Shown here piece by piece: positions 8,189 to 16,698 of a stretch of DNA of 64,000 bases (position 1 is its first letter; every line of letters begins with the position of its first letter). A program made the translations under genes and the position numbers. A model generated the notes under the pieces. That model saw only the letters and a list, made by a program, of their open reading frames with translations, was not told the DNA's origin and ran no database searches. Origin of the DNA: Tumebacillus algifaecis (GTDB taxonomy: Bacteria > Bacillota > Bacilli > Tumebacillales > Tumebacillaceae); the NCBI RefSeq assembly GCF_002243515.1, contig NZ_CP022657.1, positions 3,705,501 to 3,769,500 of the forward strand, read 5' to 3'.

Positions 8189-9286
8189 TTGGAAAACATC
8201 ATCTCGCTCGGACTGGAACATGTCGTCGTTGCACAAACCGACTTGAGCCTCGTCGATGGACAAAACGGACTGCTCGTCTATCGCAACCATTGGGCCCGCG
8301 ATCTGGCCATCAATCATACGTTTGAAGAAGTCGCCCATCTTCTCTGGTACGGCCATCTGCCCAGTGCGGCCGAGTTGAAAGCGCTTCAGGACAAGCTGGT
8401 AGCCCAGCGCGAACTGCCCGCTTTTGTCAAGACAGCACTCGACGCGATTCCAGCCGATACGGACATGATGAGCGCACTGCGGACAGGTGTCTCCCTGCTC
8501 GGTACGGAAGCATTTGCCGCTTGGCCCCCGACATTGGAACAGGTGATTTCGCTGACAGCCAAGGTCCCGACGATCGTCGCTTATCGTTACGCCCGCCTTG
8601 AAGGCCGCGAGCCAGTCAATCCGCGTGCCGATCTCGATCATACGGCAAACTATCTGTACATGCTCAAGGGAGAAGTACCGCAAGCCGCTCACGTGCGTGC
8701 GCTTGACGCCTATCTGATCTTGACGCAAGAGCACGGTTTGAACGCATCGACATTTGCTGGACGTGTGGTCGCCTCCACCCGCTCCGACCTGATCTCCTCG
8801 GTGACCGCAGCAATTGGCGCGTTAAAAGGCCCGTTGCACGGTGGTGCACCGTCCGAGGTGACCGAGATGATCGAAGCGATCGGCAGCAAAGAAAACGCCG
8901 AACCGTGGATGCGTGCCAAGTTGGAAGCGGGCGAGCGTCTGATGGGCTTTGGCCACCGTGTCTATCGAACGTACGACCCGCGCGCCAAAGCACTGTCCAC
9001 GATCTCTTCCGAACTGGCGGGCGATGATCCGTGGTTCGCACTCGCCGTGCACGTCGAAGAAGTCGGCCTGCGCTTGTTAAAGGAGTACAAGCCGAATCGT
9101 CCTTTGAACACCAACGTCGAATTTTACGCAGCGGCGGTGATGCGTGCCATCGGCCTGCCCGACGCACTGTTCACCCCGTCGTTCGCCGTCTCTCGCACAG
9201 TCGGTTGGTGTGCACACATCCTTGAAGCAGCATCCGGTCGGATCATCCGTCCGCAATCGACCTATACCGGTGTGATGCCGGAGTAA
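8189..9286 (+). CDS. Citrate synthase / 2-methylcitrate synthase
   Basis: 365 aa, usual for the short Gram-positive type. Catalytic segments are present: GPLHGGAPSEV (His), GFGHRVYRTYDPRAKAL (His) and NVEFYAAAVM (Asp nearby). It condenses acetyl-CoA (or propionyl-CoA) with oxaloacetate. I prefer the TTG at 8189 because AAGGGG lies 9 bases upstream; the in-frame TTG at 8180 directly abuts that ribosome site. Divergent from the LysR gene and followed by a strong terminator. Confidence 0.92.
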   Translation: MENIISLGLEHVVVAQTDLSLVDGQNGLLVYRNHWARDLAINHTFEEVAHLLWYGHLPSAAELKALQDKLVAQRELPAFVKTALDAIPADTDMMSALRTGVSLLGTEAFAAWPPTLEQVISLTAKVPTIVAYRYARLEGREPVNPRADLDHTANYLYMLKGEVPQAAHVRALDAYLILTQEHGLNASTFAGRVVASTRSDLISSVTAAIGALKGPLHGGAPSEVTEMIEAIGSKENAEPWMRAKLEAGERLMGFGHRVYRTYDPRAKALSTISSELAGDDPWFALAVHVEEVGLRLLKEYKPNRPLNTNVEFYAAAVMRAIGLPDALFTPSFAVSRTVGWCAHILEAASGRIIRPQSTYTGVMPE

Positions 9287-9295
9287 TGTTGCAAG

Positions 9296-9328
9296 AAACC
9301 CGACAGGTCCAGCGCCTGTCGGGTTTTT
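9296..9328 (+). terminator. Intrinsic terminator after citrate synthase
   Basis: AAACCCGACAGG / CCTGTCGGGTTTTT hairpin. Confidence 0.9.
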
Positions 9329-9421
9329 GTGTGTTGTCACCTTTCGTTGTCCAAAGTCTCATTCGCTTCGTTTGAGCTGATTTTCGATCTTTGCTGAGAG
9401 AAATCCGATTTCACATTTGTG

Positions 9422-9450
9422 TAGATTTAGATTCTCCAAATCTATATAAT
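9422..9450 (+). promoter_or_regulatory. Promoter/operator candidate for the coiled-coil gene
   Basis: A -10 TATAAT (9445-9450) overlaps the end of an inverted repeat TAGATTT (9422-9428) / AAATCTA (9438-9444). No good -35 is seen, which suggests an activator or repressor site. Confidence 0.4.
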
Positions 9451-9524
9451 TGATACAAGCAGCTCTTCTCACCAGATACGTGGACCCCACGGGTCCAACT
9501 TTTCAAAAAGGGGAAGAAAGTCCA

Positions 9525-10214
9525 ATGTCCCACAACAAGTTTAATTTCCGCAAAGAGCTGCCCGCCCTTATGATCGTTCATCACGATGTACGACTATTGA
9601 AGGTTGCCGTCAAAGAACTTAACGACGGTCAAAAAGAACTGCGTCATCACATACAAAAAATCGAAAGCAACCTAAACGAGTTAAGAACTGAAATGGTAGG
9701 TTTCAAAACGGAGATTCGTAATGAAATGCAGGATTTCAAGGCGGAGATTCGCGCAGAAATTGCTGAAGTGCGTGAAGAGATGGCTGAAGTCCGCGCAGAA
9801 GTTGCTGAGGTTCGTGAAGAGATTGCCGAAGTTCGCGAGGAAATTGCTGATATCCGCGAAGAGATTGCCGAAGTTCGCGAGGAGATGGCCGAAGTCCGTG
9901 CAGAAATTTCTGAGGTTCGCCAAGAGATCGTTGAAGTTCGAGCAGAAGTTGCTGAAGTCCGCCAAGAGATCGTTGAAGTTCGAGCAGAAGTTGCTGAAGT
10001 CCGCCAAGAGATCGTTGAAGTTCGAGCAGAAGTTGCTGAAGTCCGCCAAGAGATCGTTGAAGTTCGAGCAGAAATCACCGAAGTCCGCCAAGATATTGTC
10101 CAGATTCGCGCGGAGATGTCCGAGTTCCGAACTGAACTAACAGACTTCCGCAACCAGATTACCTCGACCTTATCCGAGGTATTTGAAGCGATTCGCTCAC
10201 TGGATCGCCGATAA
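9525..10214 (+). CDS. Repetitive long coiled-coil protein (229 aa)
   Basis: A head of about 55 residues (MSHNKFNFRKELPALMIVHHD...) is followed by roughly 20 back-to-back heptads of the form EVRxEIx, almost uninterrupted from residue 65 to 210. This should be a single rod some 20 nm long, with hydrophobic V/I/A at a/d positions and E/R elsewhere. At DNA level 9929-10070 holds more than three near-identical 42-bp units, so copy number may vary. Function unknown. A 7-bp perfect hairpin (9481-9497) sits just before the ribosome site. Confidence 0.85.
   Translation: MSHNKFNFRKELPALMIVHHDVRLLKVAVKELNDGQKELRHHIQKIESNLNELRTEMVGFKTEIRNEMQDFKAEIRAEIAEVREEMAEVRAEVAEVREEIAEVREEIADIREEIAEVREEMAEVRAEISEVRQEIVEVRAEVAEVRQEIVEVRAEVAEVRQEIVEVRAEVAEVRQEIVEVRAEITEVRQDIVQIRAEMSEFRTELTDFRNQITSTLSEVFEAIRSLDRR
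9929..10070 (+). repeat. 42-bp tandem repeat inside coiled-coil gene
   Basis: More than three nearly perfect copies of a 42-base unit encoding two heptads (VEVRAEVAEVRQEI). Codon usage is the same in each copy, which points to recent duplication. Confidence 0.8.
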
Positions 10215-10215
10215 G

Positions 10216-10253
10216 AAAAAAGTCAACATCCGCGAAGGATGTTGACTTTTTTT
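10216..10253. terminator. Bidirectional terminator between coiled-coil gene and ispH
   Basis: Stem AAGTCAACATCC / GGATGTTGACTT flanked by A and T runs; it overlaps the ispH stop codon. Confidence 0.9.
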
Positions 10254-11199
10254 ACTTCGTCTTCTCTTTAAAACGCGGCAAGATACGATTCAATGACACT
10301 TTGCGCAGACGTTCCCACGTCGCTTCATTTTGCGAGTCGTACTGCTCAAGGAACTCGATCACTTCTTTGGTGATCTGCGTCGGTGTCGAGGCACCTGACG
10401 TGACGGCCACTCGATTTACACCTTGCAGCCATTCCAGTTGCAACTCCGAAACATCGGCGATGCGGTACGCGGTGGTGCCTGCGATGTCTTCCGAAACTTG
10501 AGCGAGACGGTTGGAATTGTTCGATGCCGGGTCTCCGACGACGATGGTCAGATCGGCCGCACCAGCCTGTTCCGACACCGCTTCTTGTCGAATCTGTGTC
10601 GCCAAGCAGATCTCATTGTGAATCTCCACATGCGGAAACTTTTTCAGCACCACATTCATCAAATGCTTCGTATCCCACTGACTCATCGTTGTCTGGTTGG
10701 TAACCAGAATCTTCTCGCCTTCGAGCTGCAAATTCGCGACATCCGCTTCCTTCTCCACAAGATGCACCGAATTCGGGGCTACCCCCATCGCACCCTCTGG
10801 CTCTGGATGGCCCTTTTTGCCGATGTAGATGATCGCATAACCCTGTGCGGTCTTCTCACGAATCAGTTCATGTGTCTTCGTGACATCCGGGCAGGTAGCA
10901 TCAACTGTGGTCAAGCCTTTCTCTTGCGCTTTTCTCCGTACTTCCGGTGAGACGCCATGCGCTGTAAAGATTACGGTGCCTTTGTCAATCTTATCGAGCA
11001 GTTCCAGGCGGTTGTCGCCATCGACCGTGATGATGCCCTGCTCTGTGAATGCATCGACCACATGCTGATTGTGAACGATCTTGCCGAGTATATAGACCGG
11101 GCGAGGCAAATCAAGGTCCTTGGCCGCCTGCTGAGCCAGCACCATCGCATCGACCACCCCGTAACAATAACCGCGCGGTGAAATTTTGATGACTTCCAT
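10252..11199 (-). CDS. ispH: 4-Hydroxy-3-methylbut-2-enyl diphosphate reductase
   Basis: 315 aa. IspH (LytB) is the 4Fe-4S enzyme of the last MEP-pathway step, giving IPP and DMAPP. The three cluster cysteines are visible in [21 protein letters not shown] and [13 protein letters not shown], as are the AHGVSPEVR and SGASTPT motifs. I chose the ATG at 11199 because AGGAGG lies about 8 bases upstream and the family starts here; the longer frame reading is non-coding leader. Confidence 0.95.
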   Translation of the reverse strand: MEVIKISPRGYCYGVVDAMVLAQQAAKDLDLPRPVYILGKIVHNQHVVDAFTEQGIITVDGDNRLELLDKIDKGTVIFTAHGVSPEVRRKAQEKGLTTVDATCPDVTKTHELIREKTAQGYAIIYIGKKGHPEPEGAMGVAPNSVHLVEKEADVANLQLEGEKILVTNQTTMSQWDTKHLMNVVLKKFPHVEIHNEICLATQIRQEAVSEQAGAADLTIVVGDPASNNSNRLAQVSEDIAGTTAYRIADVSELQLEWLQGVNRVAVTSGASTPTQITKEVIEFLEQYDSQNEATWERLRKVSLNRILPRFKEKTK

Positions 11200-11319
11200 C
11201 TGTGATTCCTCCTGCTTTGTGCAAGGTTGAAAACATTTTAAGTATAGCATATTGACAACGGAGCGTCTTGGCAGGATAATAAGAAAAATTAACTGACAAT
11301 CCGAAAGGGGGCACATGTG

Positions 11320-11382
11320 ATGATCAATCGTCGAGCGTTTGAAGCAACATTATACGCGCCGCAGCATGTGCCACAGGATTGA
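11320..11382 (+). CDS. Putative 20-aa leader peptide upstream of MFS gene
   Basis: ATG with AAAGGGGG 5-7 bases upstream encodes [20 protein letters not shown] and a stop. It is followed 25 bases later by a strong terminator hairpin and then by the MFS transporter. This order (short ORF, terminator, efflux gene) is known from ribosome-mediated attenuation of antibiotic-resistance genes in Firmicutes. The 7-base stretch GCCGCAG within the ORF could pair with CTGCGGT of the terminator's 3' half. Coding status is not proven. Confidence 0.45.
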   Translation: MINRRAFEATLYAPQHVPQD

Positions 11383-11407
11383 ACGGGACTCGTTTTGCTA
11401 TTTTATG

Positions 11408-11454
11408 AAAAACGACCGCGGGCAACTGTTGCCTGCGGTCGTTTTCTGTCTTTT
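11408..11454 (+). terminator. Leader terminator / attenuator of MFS gene
   Basis: Stem AAAACGACCGC / GCGGTCGTTTT extended by GGCA/TGCC, followed by a T-rich tract. It lies only 20 bases before the MFS start, so the gene is read only when this stop is bypassed. Confidence 0.75.
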
Positions 11455-11473
11455 CGGAAAAGGAGGTGTGCTC

Positions 11474-12745
11474 ATGTCTCGGGATTTCAAGCAGTTTCGG
11501 GAAATACTGGCCAACCGAAATTTTACAACCTATCTTAGCACCTACTACTTAGGTGGATTTTCCAACTTTGTGCAAATGTTTGCAATCTGGTCGCAGGTGT
11601 TACGTCTTTCCGGCCATGACCCTGTGGCGCTTGGGATCGCGACGATGCTCGAGATTTTGCCCGGTATTTTGATCTCACCGTGGGCCGGGCTTCTGGCAGA
11701 TCGCATGTCCAAACGCACGCTGCTCATCATTTGCTACATCCTGCGTGCCGGAACTTTGTTTTTGATGTTTTTATCCACCGAGCTCTGGCATCTTTACCTG
11801 CTCGCTGCCATTCATTCCACGTTTGTCTCCTTTGGTGAGCCACCACATCGCGCATTTTTGCCATTGCTCGTGAAATCCGATCAATACGTGGCGATGAACT
11901 CGCTGCTTGCGACCATGAACAATCTCTGGCAAATCTTTCGCCCTGCGCTCGGCGGATGGGTCGTATTCTCTTTTGGTTCGCAAACCGCTTTTTTGGTCGG
12001 CATGACGCTTTACCTGCTCGCCCCACTGCTGCTTTTGCTGGTCAAAGTCCACGACCGTGCCGCGAACAGGAGCAAAGCTGAACGCTCTAACTCCTCCATG
12101 TGGCAGGAGGTGCGCGAAGGTGTCGCCTACATTCGAACTGAGCCGATATTGATCTATCTGTTCGTGTTCATGATGCTATTTACCTTGTGCATGGGCACGC
12201 AAGGCACGCTGACGATGTTGTTTGTCGGCCAGCACCTCGTGCCGGAAGATCAAGCGAGCGGCGCTGTCGGGCTGTTGTTCTCCGCACTTGGCATCGGCGG
12301 CTTGGTCGGCGCATTTCTGACCACTTTGCTCGTCAAGCGGCTCCCGATGCTGCTGTTGCTCTTCGCATCACTCGCCCTTGATGGAGTCGCAGTCGTGGTG
12401 TTCGCGATGAGTGACACGATGACCGTCGCCATCACCTGTTTCGCCTTCTTTGGCATCATCGGCTCGGTTAACCAGATCGTACAGGACACTCTGATCCAAA
12501 CGATTGTGCCAGAACATATGCGCGGCCGTGTCTACGGAGCATTCGGCCCGATCACCGGCCCCCTTTCCTTGCTATCTGTCGGTGCCGGAACTTCGCTTGC
12601 CGCCGCGATCGGGACGCGTGCAGTCTTCGTAATCTGTGGCGTGATGGAAATTGGTGCAGTCGGCATCTGCCGCCTGTTGCCTTCCTACAAACAGGTACGC
12701 GAATCGCTCGCCGAAAAGATTCCACAATCGACATTTCACACGTAA
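11474..12745 (+). CDS. MFS efflux transporter
   Basis: 423 aa with about 12 hydrophobic segments and a short cytoplasmic loop near the middle (RAANRSKAERSN). The loop-2 motif GLLADRMSKRTLL fits the major facilitator G-x-L-aD-r-x-G-r signature. It resembles the MdtH/NreB/EntS-like macrolide- or siderophore-exporter branch, but the substrate cannot be told. ATG at 11474 has AAAGGAGG 8 bases before it. A terminator (12748-12775) follows. Confidence 0.88.
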   Translation: MSRDFKQFREILANRNFTTYLSTYYLGGFSNFVQMFAIWSQVLRLSGHDPVALGIATMLEILPGILISPWAGLLADRMSKRTLLIICYILRAGTLFLMFLSTELWHLYLLAAIHSTFVSFGEPPHRAFLPLLVKSDQYVAMNSLLATMNNLWQIFRPALGGWVVFSFGSQTAFLVGMTLYLLAPLLLLLVKVHDRAANRSKAERSNSSMWQEVREGVAYIRTEPILIYLFVFMMLFTLCMGTQGTLTMLFVGQHLVPEDQASGAVGLLFSALGIGGLVGAFLTTLLVKRLPMLLLLFASLALDGVAVVVFAMSDTMTVAITCFAFFGIIGSVNQIVQDTLIQTIVPEHMRGRVYGAFGPITGPLSLLSVGAGTSLAAAIGTRAVFVICGVMEIGAVGICRLLPSYKQVRESLAEKIPQSTFHT

Positions 12746-12747
12746 GC

Positions 12748-12775
12748 GCCGGGACTGCAATCCCGGCTTTTTTTT
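12748..12775 (+). terminator. Intrinsic terminator after MFS gene
   Basis: GCCGGGA / TCCCGGC stem followed by T8. The rest of the space up to 13045 holds nothing I can support. Confidence 0.9.
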
Positions 12776-13044
12776 CAAGTTGTTTCGCTGTTCTCCGGTC
12801 GCCTGCAGCATATTTTGAGTAAACGAGAAGTCGCCACCTGCTCCCCGAGCCCACCCTTGACACCGAACTGATGATGGCTCTGCTTTGCTTGAAATAAATA
12901 TAGCAATTTTTCAAATCATTCGTTTTTCTCGTAGATTCGGATCATCCTTCGAAATCGGTCAGCATGTTCTTGATTGCGTTCGATTGTTTTCAAACCTATT
13001 CATTAAGGAATAACGACCTCCTCGCCTGCATTGATCGGCGGGCC

Positions 13045-13078
13045 ATAAAAAAGAGGCGGCCCCTTTCTCGCCGCCTCT
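13045..13078 (-). terminator. Intrinsic terminator after prmA
   Basis: On the minus strand GAGGCGG / CCGCCTC with a long loop, then a T6 run. Confidence 0.75.
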
Positions 13079-13081
13079 CCT

Positions 13082-14011
13082 CTACTTGGACAACTGCTGC
13101 ACGGTAAGCGTCACCCATTCCTCACCTTGCCTGCGCTCTGTAACGCGATAACCTATCTCGGCAAAACAACGTACCACCTGCTCCTCGATCCACTCCACAA
13201 TTCCTGACAGCAACAGCACCCCGTCTGCTTTCACAATTCGTGTCAGCAACGGCGCCAATTCCATCGCTTCTTTCCCGCCGATATTCACCGCCACGAGATC
13301 AAAAAAGTGCTCCACATCGGCAAACTCTGTAAAAACATCGCCGATGCGAATCTCGATCCCTTCAATCCCGTTCAACTCCATATGATACAAGATACTGCTC
13401 TCTGCCGATGGATTGAGATCGACCGCCACCACAGGAGCGGCACCTTTCTGCCGAGCGAACAGGCTCAAGATTCCCGATCCCGCACCGAGATCTGCCACCG
13501 CATCCCCTGCCTGCACCATCATGTCGATCAGCTCCAGACAGTGCCGTGTCGTCGGATGCAACCCAGTGCCAAACGCAGCAGACGGCTCGATGATGATCGT
13601 CGCCTCGCCCACCTCGCGCTCTTCATCCCACGGTGGGCGAATCATCAAACCAGGGCGTACCTCCAACGCGGAAAACGCATACACCGGATCTTCCGTCACC
13701 GCTTGCGGTACGCTCACCTCCACCGAATGGGCCAGCCCGTCCAGCAAAGCTCGCATCCCTTCTTGCCGCTCGTTCAAAAGCTCAACCGTCTGCTCTTGAG
13801 CCACTTCCTCATACGCACGAACGATCGTCCGCTCCGTCTGCACCTCCTGAAAGCCATAGCCGTCCTCGGTTACAAACGTCTCAAACGGCGCATCGATCCA
13901 TACATATTCAATACCGCGCATCTGCAAAATCGCGATGACTTCGTCTGCCCGCTCCGAATCGACAGTCAGCGCGTATTCGACATAGCGTGGTTCTTGTGCC
14001 TCACTCATCAT
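13082..14011 (-). CDS. prmA: Ribosomal protein L11 methyltransferase
   Basis: 309 aa. An N-terminal ferredoxin-like domain (to about 100) is followed by a Rossmann methyltransferase. The PrmA core is seen in PSAAFGTGLHPTTRHCLELI, the SAM motif VADLGAGSGILSLFA and VAVDLNPSA. It trimethylates L11 in the large ribosomal subunit. Either ATG at 14011 or 14008 is served by AAGGAGG. No dnaJ/dnaK genes adjoin it here, unlike its position in many Bacilli. Confidence 0.88.
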   Translation of the reverse strand: MMSEAQEPRYVEYALTVDSERADEVIAILQMRGIEYVWIDAPFETFVTEDGYGFQEVQTERTIVRAYEEVAQEQTVELLNERQEGMRALLDGLAHSVEVSVPQAVTEDPVYAFSALEVRPGLMIRPPWDEEREVGEATIIIEPSAAFGTGLHPTTRHCLELIDMMVQAGDAVADLGAGSGILSLFARQKGAAPVVAVDLNPSAESSILYHMELNGIEGIEIRIGDVFTEFADVEHFFDLVAVNIGGKEAMELAPLLTRIVKADGVLLLSGIVEWIEEQVVRCFAEIGYRVTERRQGEEWVTLTVQQLSK

Positions 14012-14217
14012 GACAGCCTCCTTTTCGTTTCGACTCTTGCTCCCTTTGCTTCGCCTTGATAAAATCGATCCACAACATGCCCGTTCGTCGCCACATCCTT
14101 GAGTATACACGAAAAACTTCTTCCCCAGAAAACGGAACTCTGCTCCGCGATGGAAATCTGGCAGATGCGGCGTAAGGCAATGCTCGACAGATCAATCCCC
14201 CAAGGAGGCGTTTTTAC

Positions 14218-14916
14218 ATGAACAAACAGCATGTCACCCGTAACGAGCTACATACAAAGGTTCTAGAGATCGGCAGTTTTGCTGCGCCAGACGCGATTGA
14301 TCGTCCAAACGAAGAGGTCACGCGACTTGAAGCAGCCATGATGTTGAGCAACATGCTTCCGGCGATGAACTCTGGGATCGCCGGCGCTTTGAAAGCGCCG
14401 TTTCCAGACATCACAACGCTTACTGCCGAGCAGCAGGCGGCTGTTGCTCACATGTACCACCTTGGACTCATGGTCGGTAACGTTGCGGGCAACTTCGAGC
14501 CGCACCTCAAACTGAGGCAAGACGAGGCCGTGCAGATCTTGCACCTCACGCAACAGCGTCTACAGGCCCGCAAGCGCTCGGTCCCCTTTGAAGTGATCCA
14601 CAACGCAGAAGACCTCCCGCAACAGGTAGCAAACAGCGCCGCTGGAGCGATGATCGACCCAGGCTTTCAAGTCGTGCACAGTGAAGCGGCCACCTATGTC
14701 ATCGTCTCCGGCGGCGAACGCCCGACTGGTGGCTACTCGATCGAGCCAACAAGCGTCGTCCAAGCGAACGGCCAAATTGAAATCCAAGTCGAGTTGATCC
14801 GCCCTGATCCTGAGATGATGCACCTTCAGGCGTTCACCTACCCACAACTCATCCTGCGCCTGCCCAAACTCGACCAGCCCATCGTCCTGCTCAATCTGTC
14901 CGACTTAACCGTCTAA
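14218..14916 (+). CDS. SLH-like plus PrcB_C domain protein
   Basis: 232 aa, no signal peptide at the chosen ATG (AAGGAGG 9 bases before). Residues about 30-125 look like S-layer-homology repeats (VTRLEAAMMLSNML, FPDI, LGLMVGN, LRQDEAVQILH). Residues about 145-230 match the PrcB C-terminal fold (YVIVSGGERPTGGYSIEPTSV, then IEIQVEL), a domain of a protease-complex subunit. It may act at the cell wall or spore surface. The lack of a leader peptide makes an intracellular or mother-cell location possible. Confidence 0.75.
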   Translation: MNKQHVTRNELHTKVLEIGSFAAPDAIDRPNEEVTRLEAAMMLSNMLPAMNSGIAGALKAPFPDITTLTAEQQAAVAHMYHLGLMVGNVAGNFEPHLKLRQDEAVQILHLTQQRLQARKRSVPFEVIHNAEDLPQQVANSAAGAMIDPGFQVVHSEAATYVIVSGGERPTGGYSIEPTSVVQANGQIEIQVELIRPDPEMMHLQAFTYPQLILRLPKLDQPIVLLNLSDLTV

Positions 14917-14924
14917 TGCTTTCG

Positions 14925-14954
14925 AAAGCCAGCTTCTTTACGCAGCTGGCTTTT
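14925..14954 (+). terminator. Intrinsic terminator after SLH-PrcB gene
   Basis: AAAGCCAGCT / AGCTGGCTTT hairpin with T4. Confidence 0.8.
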
Positions 14955-14988
14955 CTGCGCATCTAGCCCCGAAAGAACTCCGCTCTCT

Positions 14989-16239
14989 TCAACCACCCAA
15001 GCGGGACAATAACTCATCAAGGCTCAACAACTCTTGAGCGCCTGTCTCAAGCTCTTTCACCATCAGCTTTCCAGCCACCAACTCCGCTTCACCCGCAATC
15101 ACTGCCACTTTCGCCTTGATCCGATCCGCCCTTTTCAGCGCAGCCTTCAGCCCTTTCCCGCTAAAATCCCGCTCCACCGAAAGTCCAGCGCGCCGCAGTG
15201 CGTCCAAGACGGGCAGCACGGCAATCTCCGCCGTCTCGCCAAGCGGTATCAGGTACACATCCACCCCGTACTCGTCCTCCGCCAACGAAATGCCCTGCTC
15301 CTCCAGCAGCAGAAGCGCCCGCTCCAAACCGGCTCCAAACCCAACGGCTGCCAACTCCAACCCGCCAAGTTCGGCATACAGCCCGTTATAGCGCCCTCCA
15401 GCCGATACGGTCGCGCCAGTTGCTGTCATCACCTCGAACACCGTCCGTGTATAATAATCCAACCCGCGCACCAGCTTCGCGTCCACTCGATACGGCAGTC
15501 CCAGTGCTTCCAGCCCCTGGACCACCTTGCCAAAATGCGACTGACACCCCTCACACAAACACTCCTGAATCGACGGCGCCCCCAACAATCCAGCCTGACA
15601 ACACGATTCCTTGCAATCCAAAATCCGCAGTGGATTCTTCCCCGCTCTGCGTTGACAATCCTCACACATCGCTTCCAACCGCAGTTCCAGATACTCTAAC
15701 AGTTCCTGCCGATACTGTGGTCGGCACTCCGCACAGCCCACACTGTTCAATACAAGCGTCAACTCGCTTGCCCCCAACTCCTCATAAAAACGCATCGCTA
15801 GAGCCATCACTTCCACATCGGCGGAAGCACTTTCAGTTCCCACCAGCTCAATTCCAAACTGGTGATGTTGCCGCAGCCGTCCCGTTCCTGGCCGTTCATA
15901 GCGAAACATGGGTGCCAAATAATACAACTTCAATGGCAAGCTCTCCACATAGAGCTTATTTTCCAACACCGCCCGCGCCACAGCAGACGTTCCTTCCGGA
16001 CGTAGCGTCAAACTCCGCCCGCCCTTGTCAAGAAACGTGTACATCTCCTTTTCCACAATATCAGTGCCATCGCCAACCCCACGAATAAACAATTCGGTGT
16101 GCTCAAACAAAGGAGTCCTGATTTCGCGAACATGGAAATGACGGCACACCTCCCTCGCGATTTCCTCAAGCTGTTGCCATTTCGTAGTCTGCCGCGGCAA
16201 AAGATCGGCAGTGCCACGCGGACGATTGATTCGTTCCAT
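14989..16239 (-). CDS. hisS: Histidyl-tRNA synthetase
   Basis: 416 aa class II synthetase. Motif 1-like start MERINRPRGTADLLP, motif 2 TLRPEGTSAVARAV and FRYERPGTGRLRQHHQFG, the histidine loop LVRGLDYYTRTVFEV, motif 3 GFGAGLERALLLL, and a C-terminal anticodon domain. A Cys-rich insert (CAECRPQ, CEDCQR, CKESCCQ, CLCEGC, about 180-240) is zinc-finger-like. ATG at 16239 has GGAGGAGG about 10 bases before it. Expression is governed by the T-box upstream. Confidence 0.94.
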   Translation of the reverse strand: MERINRPRGTADLLPRQTTKWQQLEEIAREVCRHFHVREIRTPLFEHTELFIRGVGDGTDIVEKEMYTFLDKGGRSLTLRPEGTSAVARAVLENKLYVESLPLKLYYLAPMFRYERPGTGRLRQHHQFGIELVGTESASADVEVMALAMRFYEELGASELTLVLNSVGCAECRPQYRQELLEYLELRLEAMCEDCQRRAGKNPLRILDCKESCCQAGLLGAPSIQECLCEGCQSHFGKVVQGLEALGLPYRVDAKLVRGLDYYTRTVFEVMTATGATVSAGGRYNGLYAELGGLELAAVGFGAGLERALLLLEEQGISLAEDEYGVDVYLIPLGETAEIAVLPVLDALRRAGLSVERDFSGKGLKAALKRADRIKAKVAVIAGEAELVAGKLMVKELETGAQELLSLDELLSRLGG

Positions 16240-16273
16240 CTTCCAAAACCCTCCTCCATTGATTTGAGCAAAT

Positions 16274-16575
16274 AAAAAAACCCTCATCCCATAACGGGAC
16301 GAGAGCTCGCTCGCGGTACCACCCATCTTGCCATGCACCACCCAGTTCATCAGAACCCAGGCCGCACATGACCACTCATCAGGAGTCAAAACAACTAACC
16401 CCCCTTCCGCTGATAACGGTGGAAGTCTCCGGTGACGTCTACTCAGCTGCCATCTGACAGCCGTTCGGGCCACAGCTCAAAGGTGTGTTTCCAGCATCCC
16501 TGGCGACCGATTCGCACCACCCATCGGCTCTCTGCACGACCACAAGACCTGTACTTTCCTTCTCATCGCAAGTAT
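16274..16575 (-). promoter_or_regulatory. T-box leader (His) of hisS
   Basis: The minus strand shows a GATGAGAAGGAAAGTACAGG start of stem I, the AGAGAG/GGTGCGAA apical elements, then AAACACACC with a CAC (His) specifier near 16485-16487. The T-box core GGGTGGTACCGCG lies near 16311-16323, and a terminator hairpin GAGCTCGTCCC / GGGATGAGGG with T7 (16274-16306) ends the leader. Uncharged tRNA-His should favour the antiterminator and hisS transcription. The specifier agrees with the gene. Confidence 0.9.
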
Positions 16576-16597
16576 CGCAAGATGGAATTTGTATTTT

Positions 16598-16626
16598 ATT
16601 GTATGCACCCTGTCTATCTTTGTCAA
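16598..16626 (-). promoter_or_regulatory. hisS promoter
   Basis: Minus strand consensus -35 TTGACA (16621-16626) and -10 TACAAT (16598-16603), spacer 17, just before the T-box leader. Confidence 0.85.
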
Positions 16627-16698
16627 TACACTTTGCCTACCCTTGGATGCCTGATACAATAGAGTCAGAAAACGTCCTGACAAACGGAGGAGCAAAAC

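Noticed and set aside
9647-10153. 168-codon and 136-codon antisense ORFs over the coiled-coil gene
   Set aside because: Created by the heptad-repeat DNA; Ser/Thr- or Phe/Asn-only composition.
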